In this document: in pieces, positions 17,876 to 25,656 of the stretch
How positions within the stretch are numbered: position 1 is the first letter of the stretch
Layout: the number at the start of each line of letters is the position of its first letter
NCBI GenBank assembly: GCA_022703445.1
Contig: JAKLDR010000002.1
Span: forward strand, 1 to 64,000
Direction: 5' to 3'
Length of the DNA stretch: 64,000 bases
Source of the DNA: Planctomycetota bacterium
GTDB taxonomy: Bacteria > Planctomycetota > SZUA-567 > JAKLDR01
Program-made: the position numbers and the translations under genes
Notes under the pieces: model-generated
Databases searched by the model: none
The model's input: the letters and a program-made list of their open reading frames with translations, nothing else
What the model was told of the DNA's origin: nothing

Positions 17876-20008
17876 ATGACCCGCAAGCCTTCGTTCCGCA
17901 AGTTCGACATCACCCGCGGCCAGGTCACCGCCCCGCCCATCCCCAAGCACGTCTTCAAGGGCGCGCTGGTGGGCATGCTCGACACCGGGGCGATCACCCG
18001 GGCCGACGCCATCCGGCTGCTGGAGGTCATGCTCACCATCCGGCGCTTCGAGTCGGTCATCGTCGAGCTCAAGGACGGCAAGTACAGGAACCCGGAGGTC
18101 AAGTACCGCGGCGCCAGCCACCTGTGCCTGGGCCAGGAGGCCTGCGAGGCGCCCATCGCCCTGGTGCTCACGGACCAGGACTTCATCGCCTCCAACCACC
18201 GCGGCCACGGGCACTCCATCGCCAAGGGCACGGACGTCAACTGCATGATGGCCGAGATGTTCGGCCGGGCCTGCGGGGCGTGCAAGGGCAAGGGCGGCTC
18301 GATGCACATCGCCGAGTTCGAGAAGTGCCACCTCGGCGCCAACGGCGTGGTCGGCGGCGGCTTCCCCATCGCCGGCGGCGCGGCGCTGGGGGCCAAGCTC
18401 GCCGGGACCGGACGGATCGTCTTCTGCTTCGCCGGCGACGGCGCCACCAACACCGGCAGCTTCCACGAGGCCCTCAACATGGCCAGCCAGCTCCGGGTCC
18501 CGTGCCTCTTCGCCATCGAGGACAACGGCGCGGGCATGACCGGCCGGCTCGACGAGGTCACCAACGTCGACGAGCTGGTCCGGCGGGCCTGGGCCTACGG
18601 CATCCCCGGCGAGGTGGTCGACGGCATGGACGTCATCGCCTGCCTGGAGGCCTACCGCCGCGCGGCCAAGATCCTGCGCGACGGCGGCGGCCCGCTGCTC
18701 TACGTCTTCAAGACCATCCGGTACAAGGGCCACTCGCTGTCCGACGACTGCCGCTCCTACCGCACCGAGGAGGAGGAGAAGGAGTGGATGGCCCGCGACG
18801 CCATCGCCAGCTACGAGGCGCAGGTGCTGCGCTCCGGGGCCATGACCCAGGCGGAGATCGACGCGCTACACAGGAAGGTGGAGGCCAAGATCGACGCGGC
18901 CGTGGAGCACGCCTGGAAGAGCCCGGAGCCGGCGGTCGAGACGCTGGTCGAGGACGTCTACGCCAACACCCTGGACGCCGAGGCCCAGAAGATACCGGTG
19001 CTGGCCGCCGCGCCGGCCGAGGCCAAGCGCAAGCTCACCACCCGCGACGCCATCACCGAGGCCCTGGCCCAGGCCATGGAGGCCGACAAGCGCGTGGTGG
19101 TCTTCGGCGAGGACGTGGCCGCCTACGGCGGGGCCTTCGGGGCCACCACCGGGCTGGTCCAGCGCTTCGGCCCGACCCGGGTCTGGAACGCGCCCATCTC
19201 CGAGAACGCCATCGTCGGCTTCGGCCTGGGGGCGGGCATGAGCGGCCTGCTCCGCCCGGTGGTCGAGATCATGTACAACGACTTCCTGGCCCAGGCCGAG
19301 GACCAGCTTCAGAACCAGTCGGCCAAGGCCCGCTACATGTACGGCGGCAAGGCCCTGCCGCGCTTCGTGGTCCGCACGACCATCGGCGGCGGCAAGGGCT
19401 ACAGCTGCCAGCACGGGCAGGAGCTGGTCTCGAAGTACGCCAACCTCCCCGGGCTGCGCATCGCCGTGCCGGCCACGCCCTTCGACGCCAAGGGCCTGCT
19501 GATGGAAGCCATCTACATGGACGACCCGGTGATCTTCTTCGAGCACCAGCTTCTCTACGGCACGAGCACCATCGGCGCGATGGTCCCGGAGACGCCTTAC
19601 CGGATACCGTTCGGCAAGGCCGCGGTCCTCAAGGAGGGCAAGGACGTCACCGTCTGGGCCTACTCGCGCATGCTGCACTCGGCCTGGAACGCCGCCAGGA
19701 AGCTGGAGCGTTCCGGGATCGCCTGCGAGGTGATCGATCCGCGTACGATCTCGCCGCTGGACCTCGAGACCGTGGTCGCCTCGGTCAGGAAGACCGGGCG
19801 CCTGGTGGCGGTCAGCCAGGGCACGGACACCGGCAACATCGTCCACACCCTGGTCAGCAAAGTCATGGCGGCGCTGGGCGGGGGCTTCAGGGCCGTCACT
19901 GTGACCGCGCCGGACGGGGTCATGCCCATGGCCGAGAACCTGGAGGCGGCCTTCATTCCCAGCGCCACGAGGATCGAAGAGGCGATCGTCAAGATCGCCA
20001 AAGGATGA
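17876..20008 (+). CDS. Fused E1 alpha-beta 2-oxoacid (or acetoin-type) dehydrogenase component
   Basis: 710 residues joining two proteins that are usually separate. About 45-365 is the E1-alpha half, with ThDP motif GDG at 187-189 followed by ATNTGSFHEALN. About 390-710 is the E1-beta half (VVFGEDVAAYGGAFGATTGL, ENAIVGFGLGAGMSGLLRPV, DPRTISPLDLETV). It decarboxylates a 2-oxoacid or acetoin-like substrate on thiamine diphosphate and normally passes the acyl group to an E2 lipoyl enzyme. No E2 or E3 gene is in the window, so the substrate is open; sugar or acetoin metabolism is suggested by the DeoR regulator. GAGGAG precedes the ATG. Confidence 0.9.
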   Translation: MTRKPSFRKFDITRGQVTAPPIPKHVFKGALVGMLDTGAITRADAIRLLEVMLTIRRFESVIVELKDGKYRNPEVKYRGASHLCLGQEACEAPIALVLTDQDFIASNHRGHGHSIAKGTDVNCMMAEMFGRACGACKGKGGSMHIAEFEKCHLGANGVVGGGFPIAGGAALGAKLAGTGRIVFCFAGDGATNTGSFHEALNMASQLRVPCLFAIEDNGAGMTGRLDEVTNVDELVRRAWAYGIPGEVVDGMDVIACLEAYRRAAKILRDGGGPLLYVFKTIRYKGHSLSDDCRSYRTEEEEKEWMARDAIASYEAQVLRSGAMTQAEIDALHRKVEAKIDAAVEHAWKSPEPAVETLVEDVYANTLDAEAQKIPVLAAAPAEAKRKLTTRDAITEALAQAMEADKRVVVFGEDVAAYGGAFGATTGLVQRFGPTRVWNAPISENAIVGFGLGAGMSGLLRPVVEIMYNDFLAQAEDQLQNQSAKARYMYGGKALPRFVVRTTIGGGKGYSCQHGQELVSKYANLPGLRIAVPATPFDAKGLLMEAIYMDDPVIFFEHQLLYGTSTIGAMVPETPYRIPFGKAAVLKEGKDVTVWAYSRMLHSAWNAARKLERSGIACEVIDPRTISPLDLETVVASVRKTGRLVAVSQGTDTGNIVHTLVSKVMAALGGGFRAVTVTAPDGVMPMAENLEAAFIPSATRIEEAIVKIAKG

Positions 20009-20026
20009 TCGCCGACAGCATCTCAG

Positions 20027-20133
20027 GCCCCCTCTCCCCTTGAGGTAGAGGGCGGGGGTGAGGGGTTGGCCCAGGAGTTCGGAAGCGCCCCTCGCCCCAT
20101 CCCTCTCGCCCCAAGGGGCGAGGCAAGCTGCAA
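20027..20133. repeat. REP-like palindromic element, copy 1
   Basis: CCCCCTCTCCCCTTGAGG, then AGAGGGCGGGGGTGAGGGG, and later CCCTCTCGCCCCAAGGGGCGAGG. Stacked inverted repeats of CCCCTCTCC/GGAGAGGGG type. A related element lies on the other side of the MFS gene at 21491-21592. Confidence 0.65.
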
Positions 20134-20154
20134 GGAAGAGGCACGCCGCGGAGC

Positions 20155-21465
20155 ATGACGTTGAGCCAGAACGCCGACCATCCCGCCGACCCCGCGCAGC
20201 AGCACCGCGAGGTGGGCTTCGCCATCCGCTCGGCCTGCTGGGGCTCGATCCCCCAGGTGATGGTCAAGGACAGCAGTGTGATCGTCATCTTCGCCGCCCT
20301 GATCGGGGCGAGCGAGACGGTCTCGGTGCTGTGCACCTCGCTGCAGGACCTGGCCAACTGTCTGCTGGTGCTGCCCTTCGCCTGGCTCTCCACCCGGCTG
20401 GGGTGCGTGCGCCAGATCGTCCTGGCCTCGCTGTGCAGCGTCCTGGCGCTGCTGGCGGCCGCCGCCGCGCCGTGGTGCGGGCCGGCCGCCGGACCGGTCA
20501 TGATGCTGGCCCTGATCCTTTTCGCGGTGACGCTCAGCGCCTACGTGGCCGCCTGGTTCCCGTTGGTCGATGCGGTGGTGCCGCCCGGCGAGCGCGGGCT
20601 CTTCTTCGGGCGGATGCGTTTCGCCTGGCAGCTCTGCGCGACCCTCTTCATTTTGGCCTCCGGCTGGTTCGTTGGCAAGTACGCCACGGTCCCGCGCCTG
20701 CAGATCATCATCGTCCTGGCGGCCCTGGTCAGCCTGGGGCGGGCCTGGTACATCGCGCGCATCCGCTCCGCCCCGATGCCCGACCCCCGGGGGCTCGACC
20801 TCCGGACGGGCGTCCGCGAGGCGCTCGGCAACCGGCCGCTGACCGGCTTCGCCATCTACCTCTTCTTCCTGTACGCGGCGGCCAACGCCACGGTCCCGGT
20901 GGTCTTCGTCTTCGCCCGCTACCACCTGAAACTCCCCGACAACGTGATCGTGATCCTCTCGGCGGTGGGCATGGGCGGGCTGATCGCCGGCTTCCCTCTG
21001 GGCGGGATGTTCGTGCACCGCTGCGGGGTCAAGGGCGTGTTCCTGGGCGCGCACCTGGGCTTCGCCCTGCTCAACCTGACCCTGCTGGCGGTGCGCGACG
21101 ACTCGGCCGGCGCGATCGTCCTGCTCGGAGCGGTGATCGCGGCCTACGGCTTCCTCTTCGCCTGCGCCTCCATCGCGGTCTCCAGCGAGCTGCTGGCGCT
21201 CTCGCCGCCGGGCAACAAGGCCGTGTCCCTGGCCTTCGGCAGCAGCCTGTACAGCGCGGGGCTGGGCGGCTCGCGGGCCCTGGCCTCGGTGCTGCTGGGC
21301 AGCGGGATCCTGGCCGAGACCTGGAGCCTGGGCGGGACCCAGCTCACCCGCTACCACAGCCTGTTCCTGTTCTTCGCGTGCGGGATCTTCACGGCCATGC
21401 TGCTGCTGGCCATCCTGCCGGCCATGACCCGGACCGCCGGCCACGCGCCCGCGGCGCCGGGATGA
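20155..21465 (+). CDS. Major facilitator superfamily transporter
   Basis: 436 residues with about 12 hydrophobic segments, e.g. SSVIVIFAALIGA, ALLAAAAAPWCG, LILFAVTLSAYVAAW, IIIVLAALVSLG, AIVLLGAVIAAYGFLFAC and LFLFFACGIFTAML. It lacks a sharply conserved sugar-porter motif, so the substrate is not predictable. It lies 146 bases after the E1 gene, with a REP-like repeat between, so cotranscription is uncertain. No strong ribosome-binding site is seen; AAGGAAGAGG lies about 10-20 bases upstream. Member of the MFS_1 type by appearance only. Confidence 0.85.
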   Translation: MTLSQNADHPADPAQQHREVGFAIRSACWGSIPQVMVKDSSVIVIFAALIGASETVSVLCTSLQDLANCLLVLPFAWLSTRLGCVRQIVLASLCSVLALLAAAAAPWCGPAAGPVMMLALILFAVTLSAYVAAWFPLVDAVVPPGERGLFFGRMRFAWQLCATLFILASGWFVGKYATVPRLQIIIVLAALVSLGRAWYIARIRSAPMPDPRGLDLRTGVREALGNRPLTGFAIYLFFLYAAANATVPVVFVFARYHLKLPDNVIVILSAVGMGGLIAGFPLGGMFVHRCGVKGVFLGAHLGFALLNLTLLAVRDDSAGAIVLLGAVIAAYGFLFACASIAVSSELLALSPPGNKAVSLAFGSSLYSAGLGGSRALASVLLGSGILAETWSLGGTQLTRYHSLFLFFACGIFTAMLLLAILPAMTRTAGHAPAAPG

Positions 21466-21490
21466 TGTGTCGGGGTGTTCTTACGCTCAG

Positions 21491-21592
21491 TCCCCCTCTC
21501 ATCCTGCGGGAGAGGGCGGGGTGAGGGGTTAACTCAGTCGGTGAGGGGCGACACCCCTCACCCTTTCCCTCGCCCTCAAGGGGAGAGGGGAG
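21491..21592. repeat. REP-like palindromic element, copy 2
   Basis: TCCCCCTCTCATCCTGCGGG, then AGAGGGCGGGGTGAGGGG, and later ACCCCTCACCCTTTCCC with CAAGGGGAGAGGGG. Same building blocks as 20027-20133. Together the pair flanks the MFS gene. Confidence 0.65.
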
Positions 21593-21650
21593 TTGTAAGG
21601 AAGTCGTTAGACATGCGGCAGAGAGACCTGCCAAGCGAGGAGACAGTCAG

Positions 21651-22898
21651 ATGCTCAAGCTGCTCAATGGTGAGATCCTAATCCTCGGCGCGGCGCGCAC
21701 GCCCATCGGCGCCATGGACGGAGCCCTGATGGACTTCCGGGCCCCTCAGCTCGGCGCAATCGCGCTCAAGGCGGCGGTGGAGCGCTCCGGCCTCCGGCCC
21801 GAGCAGGTCGAGGAGGTCATCCTGGGCAGCGTGGTCGCCGGCGGACTCGGCCAGAGCCCGGCCAAGCAGGCTGCGGTCGCGGCGGGCATGCCGATGGCGG
21901 TCCGGAGCATGACCGTGAACACGGTCTGCTCCTCGGGCCTGGCCGCGGCCATCGAGGGCGCTCGCGCCATCCTCTCGGGCACGGCCGGCGTGGTGGCGGT
22001 CGGCGGGATGGAGTCGCGGAGCTCCGCGCCGTATCTCCTCGGCCCCAGGAACCCGCGCGGCGAGCGCCTCCCCGGCCAGGCCAAGGGCGACACCTTCATC
22101 CCCGAGGTCCCGGCGCCGACCGCGGGGATCGACGACTACAAGAAGTTTGTCCGCACGGTCCGGGCCGCGGGCATCAAGGAGGCCAACACCTTCGAGGCGC
22201 TGGTCTGCCCCTTCAGGGCCGCGACTTCCATGAAGGACTATGCCCAGGCCTGGGGCCAGTCGCGCGGCTACACCGTGGAGCAGATCAATGCCGCGGCCGA
22301 CGAGAGCTTCCGCCGGGCCGAGTCTGCCCGGGACGGGGGCGCCTTCGATGCCGAAATCGCCGCGGCCGGCGAGGTCCGGCGCGACGAGATCGCGACGAAG
22401 GAGCTCCAGAAGGTCCTGCGCGAGAAGTCCGACAGCCTGTGCTCGTCCTACAACGCCCCGTCGCTCGGCGACGCCGGCGCGGCGCTGGTGCTGGCCGAGG
22501 CCGGCCGGGCGCGGGAGCTCGGCGCGAAGCCCGTCGCGAAGGTCCTCGCCTTCTCGCGGGTGGACACGCCGCCCGAGACCTTCATCGAGGCGCCGGTGGC
22601 CGCCACGAAGCTCATCATCGACGGCCTGGCGGCCGCCGGCCGCAGCGCCGACTTCGATCTCTTCGAGGGCAACGAGAGCTTCGGCCTGCAGATCCCGCTC
22701 TTCCAGAAGGAGGTGCCCATCGCCCGCCAGAACGTCAACGGCGGCGCGGTGGCCCTGCGCCACCCGCTGGGCGCGGCCGGGGCAAGGATCCTGACAACCT
22801 TGCTCTACGGCCTGGAGCGGCACGGGCTCAAGCGCGGCATCGCCGCCATTTGCTTTGCCTCCGGCGGCGCGTACGCTGTGGCGGTGGAGAGGGTGTAG
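21651..22898 (+). CDS. Thiolase family protein (acetyl-CoA acetyltransferase type)
   Basis: 415 residues, slightly longer than typical biosynthetic thiolases. Nucleophile Cys93 in TVNTVCSSGLAAAI; the His motif reads GGAVALRHPLGAAGARI, with Arg where Gly normally precedes His. The C-terminal active-site Cys motif reads ICFASGGAYAVAV instead of the usual CxGGG. It condenses or cleaves acyl-CoAs, but the two altered motifs suggest a divergent substrate or an SCP-x/OleA-like role. The start has GCGAGGAG 9 bases upstream. No other beta-oxidation genes are adjacent. Confidence 0.88.
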   Translation: MLKLLNGEILILGAARTPIGAMDGALMDFRAPQLGAIALKAAVERSGLRPEQVEEVILGSVVAGGLGQSPAKQAAVAAGMPMAVRSMTVNTVCSSGLAAAIEGARAILSGTAGVVAVGGMESRSSAPYLLGPRNPRGERLPGQAKGDTFIPEVPAPTAGIDDYKKFVRTVRAAGIKEANTFEALVCPFRAATSMKDYAQAWGQSRGYTVEQINAAADESFRRAESARDGGAFDAEIAAAGEVRRDEIATKELQKVLREKSDSLCSSYNAPSLGDAGAALVLAEAGRARELGAKPVAKVLAFSRVDTPPETFIEAPVAATKLIIDGLAAAGRSADFDLFEGNESFGLQIPLFQKEVPIARQNVNGGAVALRHPLGAAGARILTTLLYGLERHGLKRGIAAICFASGGAYAVAVERV

Positions 22899-22917
22899 CG
22901 AGATACTGGACGGGGCA

Positions 22918-23238
22918 ATGAACAAGCCGGACGTGCCAGCCAAAGCCCTGACCGCTGTCCTTAGGGAAGCGCAGGAGCTATTGAGTTTGGAGGGCAACTG
23001 TTTCATCTGGTCGCGCTGGAAAGAGGCGAGCGAGGCTGTTGCCGAGGTCCAGCAACACATTTCGCGTCTGGCTTCCGGCGACTATTCGCAACTATGCCAA
23101 CTGGACCTCTTGTTCGGCGCGACCGGCGCGATACAGGAGGTGAGTGTGAGTAGCGGATGGGGTGACAAGTTCGTCGTACTCGCTGAACGATTTGATAAGG
23201 AACTAGCGACGCTCAAGGCAAAGGAGCCGTCCAAATGA
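22918..23238 (+). CDS. Hypothetical protein, helical, unknown function
   Basis: 106 residues (MNKPDVPAKALTAVLREAQ), mostly amphipathic helix, with no signal peptide, cysteine motif or recognised domain. Composition is less GC-rich than its neighbours. Its stop overlaps the start of a truncated mannitol-dehydrogenase gene by ATGA, exactly as the HEAT gene at 24916 overlaps the intact copy. This duplicated junction suggests it belonged to the same ancestral arrangement. Confidence 0.6.
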   Translation: MNKPDVPAKALTAVLREAQELLSLEGNCFIWSRWKEASEAVAEVQQHISRLASGDYSQLCQLDLLFGATGAIQEVSVSSGWGDKFVVLAERFDKELATLKAKEPSK

Positions 23239-23318
23239 CCACTCCAACCGCCCCCACCCCCCGCACCTACGTCGGCTTCGGATTCGGAGCCATCCAGGCC
23301 GGTGTTACCAAGTCTTGA
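23235..23318 (+). pseudogene. Truncated 5' end of a mannitol-dehydrogenase-family gene
   Basis: The first 23 codons (MTTPTAPTPRTYVGFGFGAI, then QAG) match the start of the intact gene at 25653 (MTTSSPTPRTYVGFGFGAI). They then break into unrelated codons and a stop. Bases 23253-23302 and 25668-25717 differ at only one of 50 positions. This is a scar of an insertion or recombination event rather than a functional gene. Confidence 0.85.
23253..23302 (+). repeat. 50-bp direct repeat flanking the AbiE island, left copy
   Basis: Identical to 25668-25717 except for one A/G difference. The two copies bracket 2,365 bases holding the AbiE pair and the HEAT gene. Confidence 0.9.
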
Positions 23319-23342
23319 CACTTATACATAAGTGGCTATACT
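23315..23342 (+). promoter_or_regulatory. AbiE promoter with overlapping operator
   Basis: TTGACA (23315-23320), 16 bases, TATACT (23337-23342). Between them ACTTATACATAAGT (23320-23333) is an inverted repeat with 6-bp arms. AbiEi antitoxins are known to repress their own promoter by binding inverted repeats, so this is the expected operator position. Confidence 0.75.
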
Positions 23343-23373
23343 TAGTGGCATGAAGACCAAGGGGAACCGCGCC

Positions 23374-23970
23374 ATGGCCGACCGCGTGCTGGAGCTTGCC
23401 CAGCAGTACGGTGTCCTGCATGCCCGGGATCTGCGGCCGCTGGGAATTCCCCGGGAGCACCTGTCGCGCCTGTGCGCCCGAGGCAAGCTGACCAAGTCCG
23501 GGCGGGGGCTCTATATGCTGCCCGACGCCGACGTGACCGAGCACCACGGCCTTGTTGAGGCCGCCCAACTCGTGCCCCGCGGGGTCGTCTGCCTGCTCTC
23601 CGCGCTTCGCTTCCACGACATCGGCACCCAGGCCCCCTTTGAGGTCTGGCTGGCCATCGAGCGCCGCAGCGCCAGGCCGCGGGTCAGCCATCCTCCGCTG
23701 CGGGTGATGCGGTTCTCCGGGGCGGCTTTCACCGATGGCGTGGAGGAGCATCGCATAGAGGGCGTGCCGGTCCGGGTGTACTCCCCGGCCAAGACCGTGG
23801 CCGACTGCTTCAAGTACCGCAACAAGATCGGCCTGGACGTGGCGCTGGAGGCGCTTCGGGAGGCACTGCGCTACCGGAAGTGCACGGCCGACCAGCTGTG
23901 GGAGGCCGCCAAGGTCTGCCGGGTGCTCGCCGTGATGAGGCCGTACATGGAGGCCTTCTTTGAGCGGTAA
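23374..23970 (+). CDS. AbiEi-family antitoxin, transcriptional autorepressor (type IV toxin-antitoxin)
   Basis: 198 residues. An N-terminal winged helix (VLHARDLRPLGIPREHLSRL, GRGLYMLPD) is followed by the AbiEi C-terminal domain (SALRFHDIGTQAPFEVWLAI, RIEGVPVRVYSPAKTVADCF). It antagonises the AbiEii toxin and represses the operon. ATG 23374 has AAGGGG 9 bases upstream and leaves a ~25-base leader. ATG 23350 is also possible but would be leaderless. The toxin start overlaps its last codons. It lies in an island bounded by 50-bp repeats. Confidence 0.9.
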   Translation: MADRVLELAQQYGVLHARDLRPLGIPREHLSRLCARGKLTKSGRGLYMLPDADVTEHHGLVEAAQLVPRGVVCLLSALRFHDIGTQAPFEVWLAIERRSARPRVSHPPLRVMRFSGAAFTDGVEEHRIEGVPVRVYSPAKTVADCFKYRNKIGLDVALEALREALRYRKCTADQLWEAAKVCRVLAVMRPYMEAFFER

Positions 23971-24883
23971 GAAGCCCCCGGTCAACCTGGCGCACTCCGT
24001 CCGGGACAGGCTCCTGGCCATCAGCCGCAACACCGGCGAGGAAGCCAACCTGATCTGGACCCGGTACGCCGTGGAGCGGCTGCTCTACCGGCTGTCCCTG
24101 ACTCCGCACCGGAGGCAGTTCGTGCTCAAGGGCGCTCTGCTCTTCCTGGTGTGGAGCCGGCAGCGCTACCGGCCGACGCGCGACCTCGATCTGCTGGGCT
24201 TCGGCGCCGGGTCCGCCGCCAGGCTGCGCAAGGTGTTCGGGGACATCTGCCGCGTGGAGTCCGAGCCGGACGGCCTGGCCTTCGACCCGGCGAGCGTGAC
24301 GATCAGCGACATCCGCGAGGACCGCGAGTACATGGGCAAGCGCGTCCGGCTCACCGCGCTGCTGGGCAAGGCGACAATCCCGCTCCAGGTGGACGTCGGT
24401 TTCGGAGATGCCGTCACGCCCCCGCCGGAGGAGATCTCCTACCCCGCGCTGCTGGACTTCCCCGCCCCAAGGCTTCTCGCCTACCGGCGGGAGACAACCG
24501 TGGCCGAGAAACTCCACGCCATGGCGGAGCGGGGCATGGCCACCAGCCGGATGAAGGACTTCCACGACATCTTCGTGCTCTCGCGCGACTTCCCCTTCGG
24601 CGCAAGAGAACTGGCTGCCGCCATCAAAGCCACTTTCGCGGCCAGAGGCGCGGCTTTGCCTGCGGAGGTGCCGGCGGTCCTGACGGACCGGTGTGCGGAG
24701 GACGCTGCCAAGAACCTCCAGTGGAAGGCTTTTCTGCGCAAGGGCCACATCGGCGAGAAGGTGCCGGCGCTGCCCAGCCTGCTCAAAGGCCTGCGCGAGT
24801 TCCTCGGGCCGGTCCTGTTGGGGGCGCTTGGGATCGAGCCGATGCCAGGGACCTGGCGGCCCGGCGGTCCGTGGAGGCGGTGA
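23960..24883 (+). CDS. AbiEii-family toxin, nucleotidyltransferase
   Basis: 307 residues from a TTG start, with GGAGG 6 bases upstream, overlapping abiEi by 11 bases. Nucleotidyltransferase signature: FVLKGALLFLVW followed by TRDLDLLG (D75 and D77, metal ligands), then PLQVDVGFGD and the later AEKLHAMAERG and SRMKDFHDIFVL motifs. The family arrests growth by nucleotide transfer (shown for related MenT enzymes on tRNA) and gives phage abortive infection. All key residues appear intact, so it is probably active. Confidence 0.92.
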   Translation: MSGKKPPVNLAHSVRDRLLAISRNTGEEANLIWTRYAVERLLYRLSLTPHRRQFVLKGALLFLVWSRQRYRPTRDLDLLGFGAGSAARLRKVFGDICRVESEPDGLAFDPASVTISDIREDREYMGKRVRLTALLGKATIPLQVDVGFGDAVTPPPEEISYPALLDFPAPRLLAYRRETTVAEKLHAMAERGMATSRMKDFHDIFVLSRDFPFGARELAAAIKATFAARGAALPAEVPAVLTDRCAEDAAKNLQWKAFLRKGHIGEKVPALPSLLKGLREFLGPVLLGALGIEPMPGTWRPGGPWRR

Positions 24884-24915
24884 GGCCGTGATTACCAGGC
24901 TGAACGGGAGTGCCC

Positions 24916-25656
24916 ATGCCTGACGCCGGCGGCCAGCCAGCCAAGCCCGCTCGCACCTGGCGGCCGATGGTGCTCTGGTCGGCCGGCATCGTCCTGGCGC
25001 TGGGGTTGGTCTGGTTCGTCGGGGCGGTGGTGGTGCCGACGCTTGAGACTCATCGAGTCGTGAAGCAGTTCCGCTCCAGATGTTCAGGAGGAAAAGGGGC
25101 CAACGACGAGAAGGCCGATGCAGCTATCCTGCAATTAGGCGATGCAGAGACTGTTAGCCGGCGATTGGGGATCTATCTGAGACTACCGCGGTGGACGTAC
25201 GACGAAGACCTGCGGTACTATGCAGTCAGGCTGGCAGTTAGCTGTGAAAGGCCCGCGATGAAGCTTCTGGGAAGAGAACTCAGAGGTGAGGACCCCAGGG
25301 AAAGATTCACCGCCGCCGAAGGTTTGGCACGGATTGGTCCGGATGCTATTGCCTTCGCACCTGCCCTAGAAAGGGCTTTGTGCGATCCGGAAGCAGACGT
25401 GCGCATCGCTGCAGGCTACGCCCTAGTTCGTATCGACCCGGGAAACATGCACGGCATCAGCGCGCTCGTAGAGGTCTTGTCGGCAGGAGATGCTCCGGCT
25501 CAGTCTAGTGCTGCTTGGCATCTCGGTTGGCTTGGTCCATATGCAAAGGCAGCTACACCGGCCCTAGAGGATGCTGCACGAAGCGGCAACGAGAGCCTCC
25601 AATACGCCGCCGCCGAAGCCCTGAAGAAGATCCGTGGAGAGGAGCCCCCGAAATGA
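24916..25656 (+). CDS. Membrane-anchored HEAT-repeat protein
   Basis: 246 residues. A single transmembrane segment at about 18-42 (MVLWSAGIVLALGLVWFVGA) is followed by a soluble helical part with HEAT-like units (ERFTAAEGLARIGPDAIAFA, PEADVRIAAGYALVRIDP, AQSSAAWHLGWLGPYAKAAT). Probably a protein-binding scaffold; partner unknown. ATG 24916 has GGGAG 5 bases upstream. The middle of the gene is less GC-rich than the surroundings. It shares the island with AbiE and ends in an ATGA overlap with the intact dehydrogenase. Confidence 0.75.
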   Translation: MPDAGGQPAKPARTWRPMVLWSAGIVLALGLVWFVGAVVVPTLETHRVVKQFRSRCSGGKGANDEKADAAILQLGDAETVSRRLGIYLRLPRWTYDEDLRYYAVRLAVSCERPAMKLLGRELRGEDPRERFTAAEGLARIGPDAIAFAPALERALCDPEADVRIAAGYALVRIDPGNMHGISALVEVLSAGDAPAQSSAAWHLGWLGPYAKAATPALEDAARSGNESLQYAAAEALKKIRGEEPPK

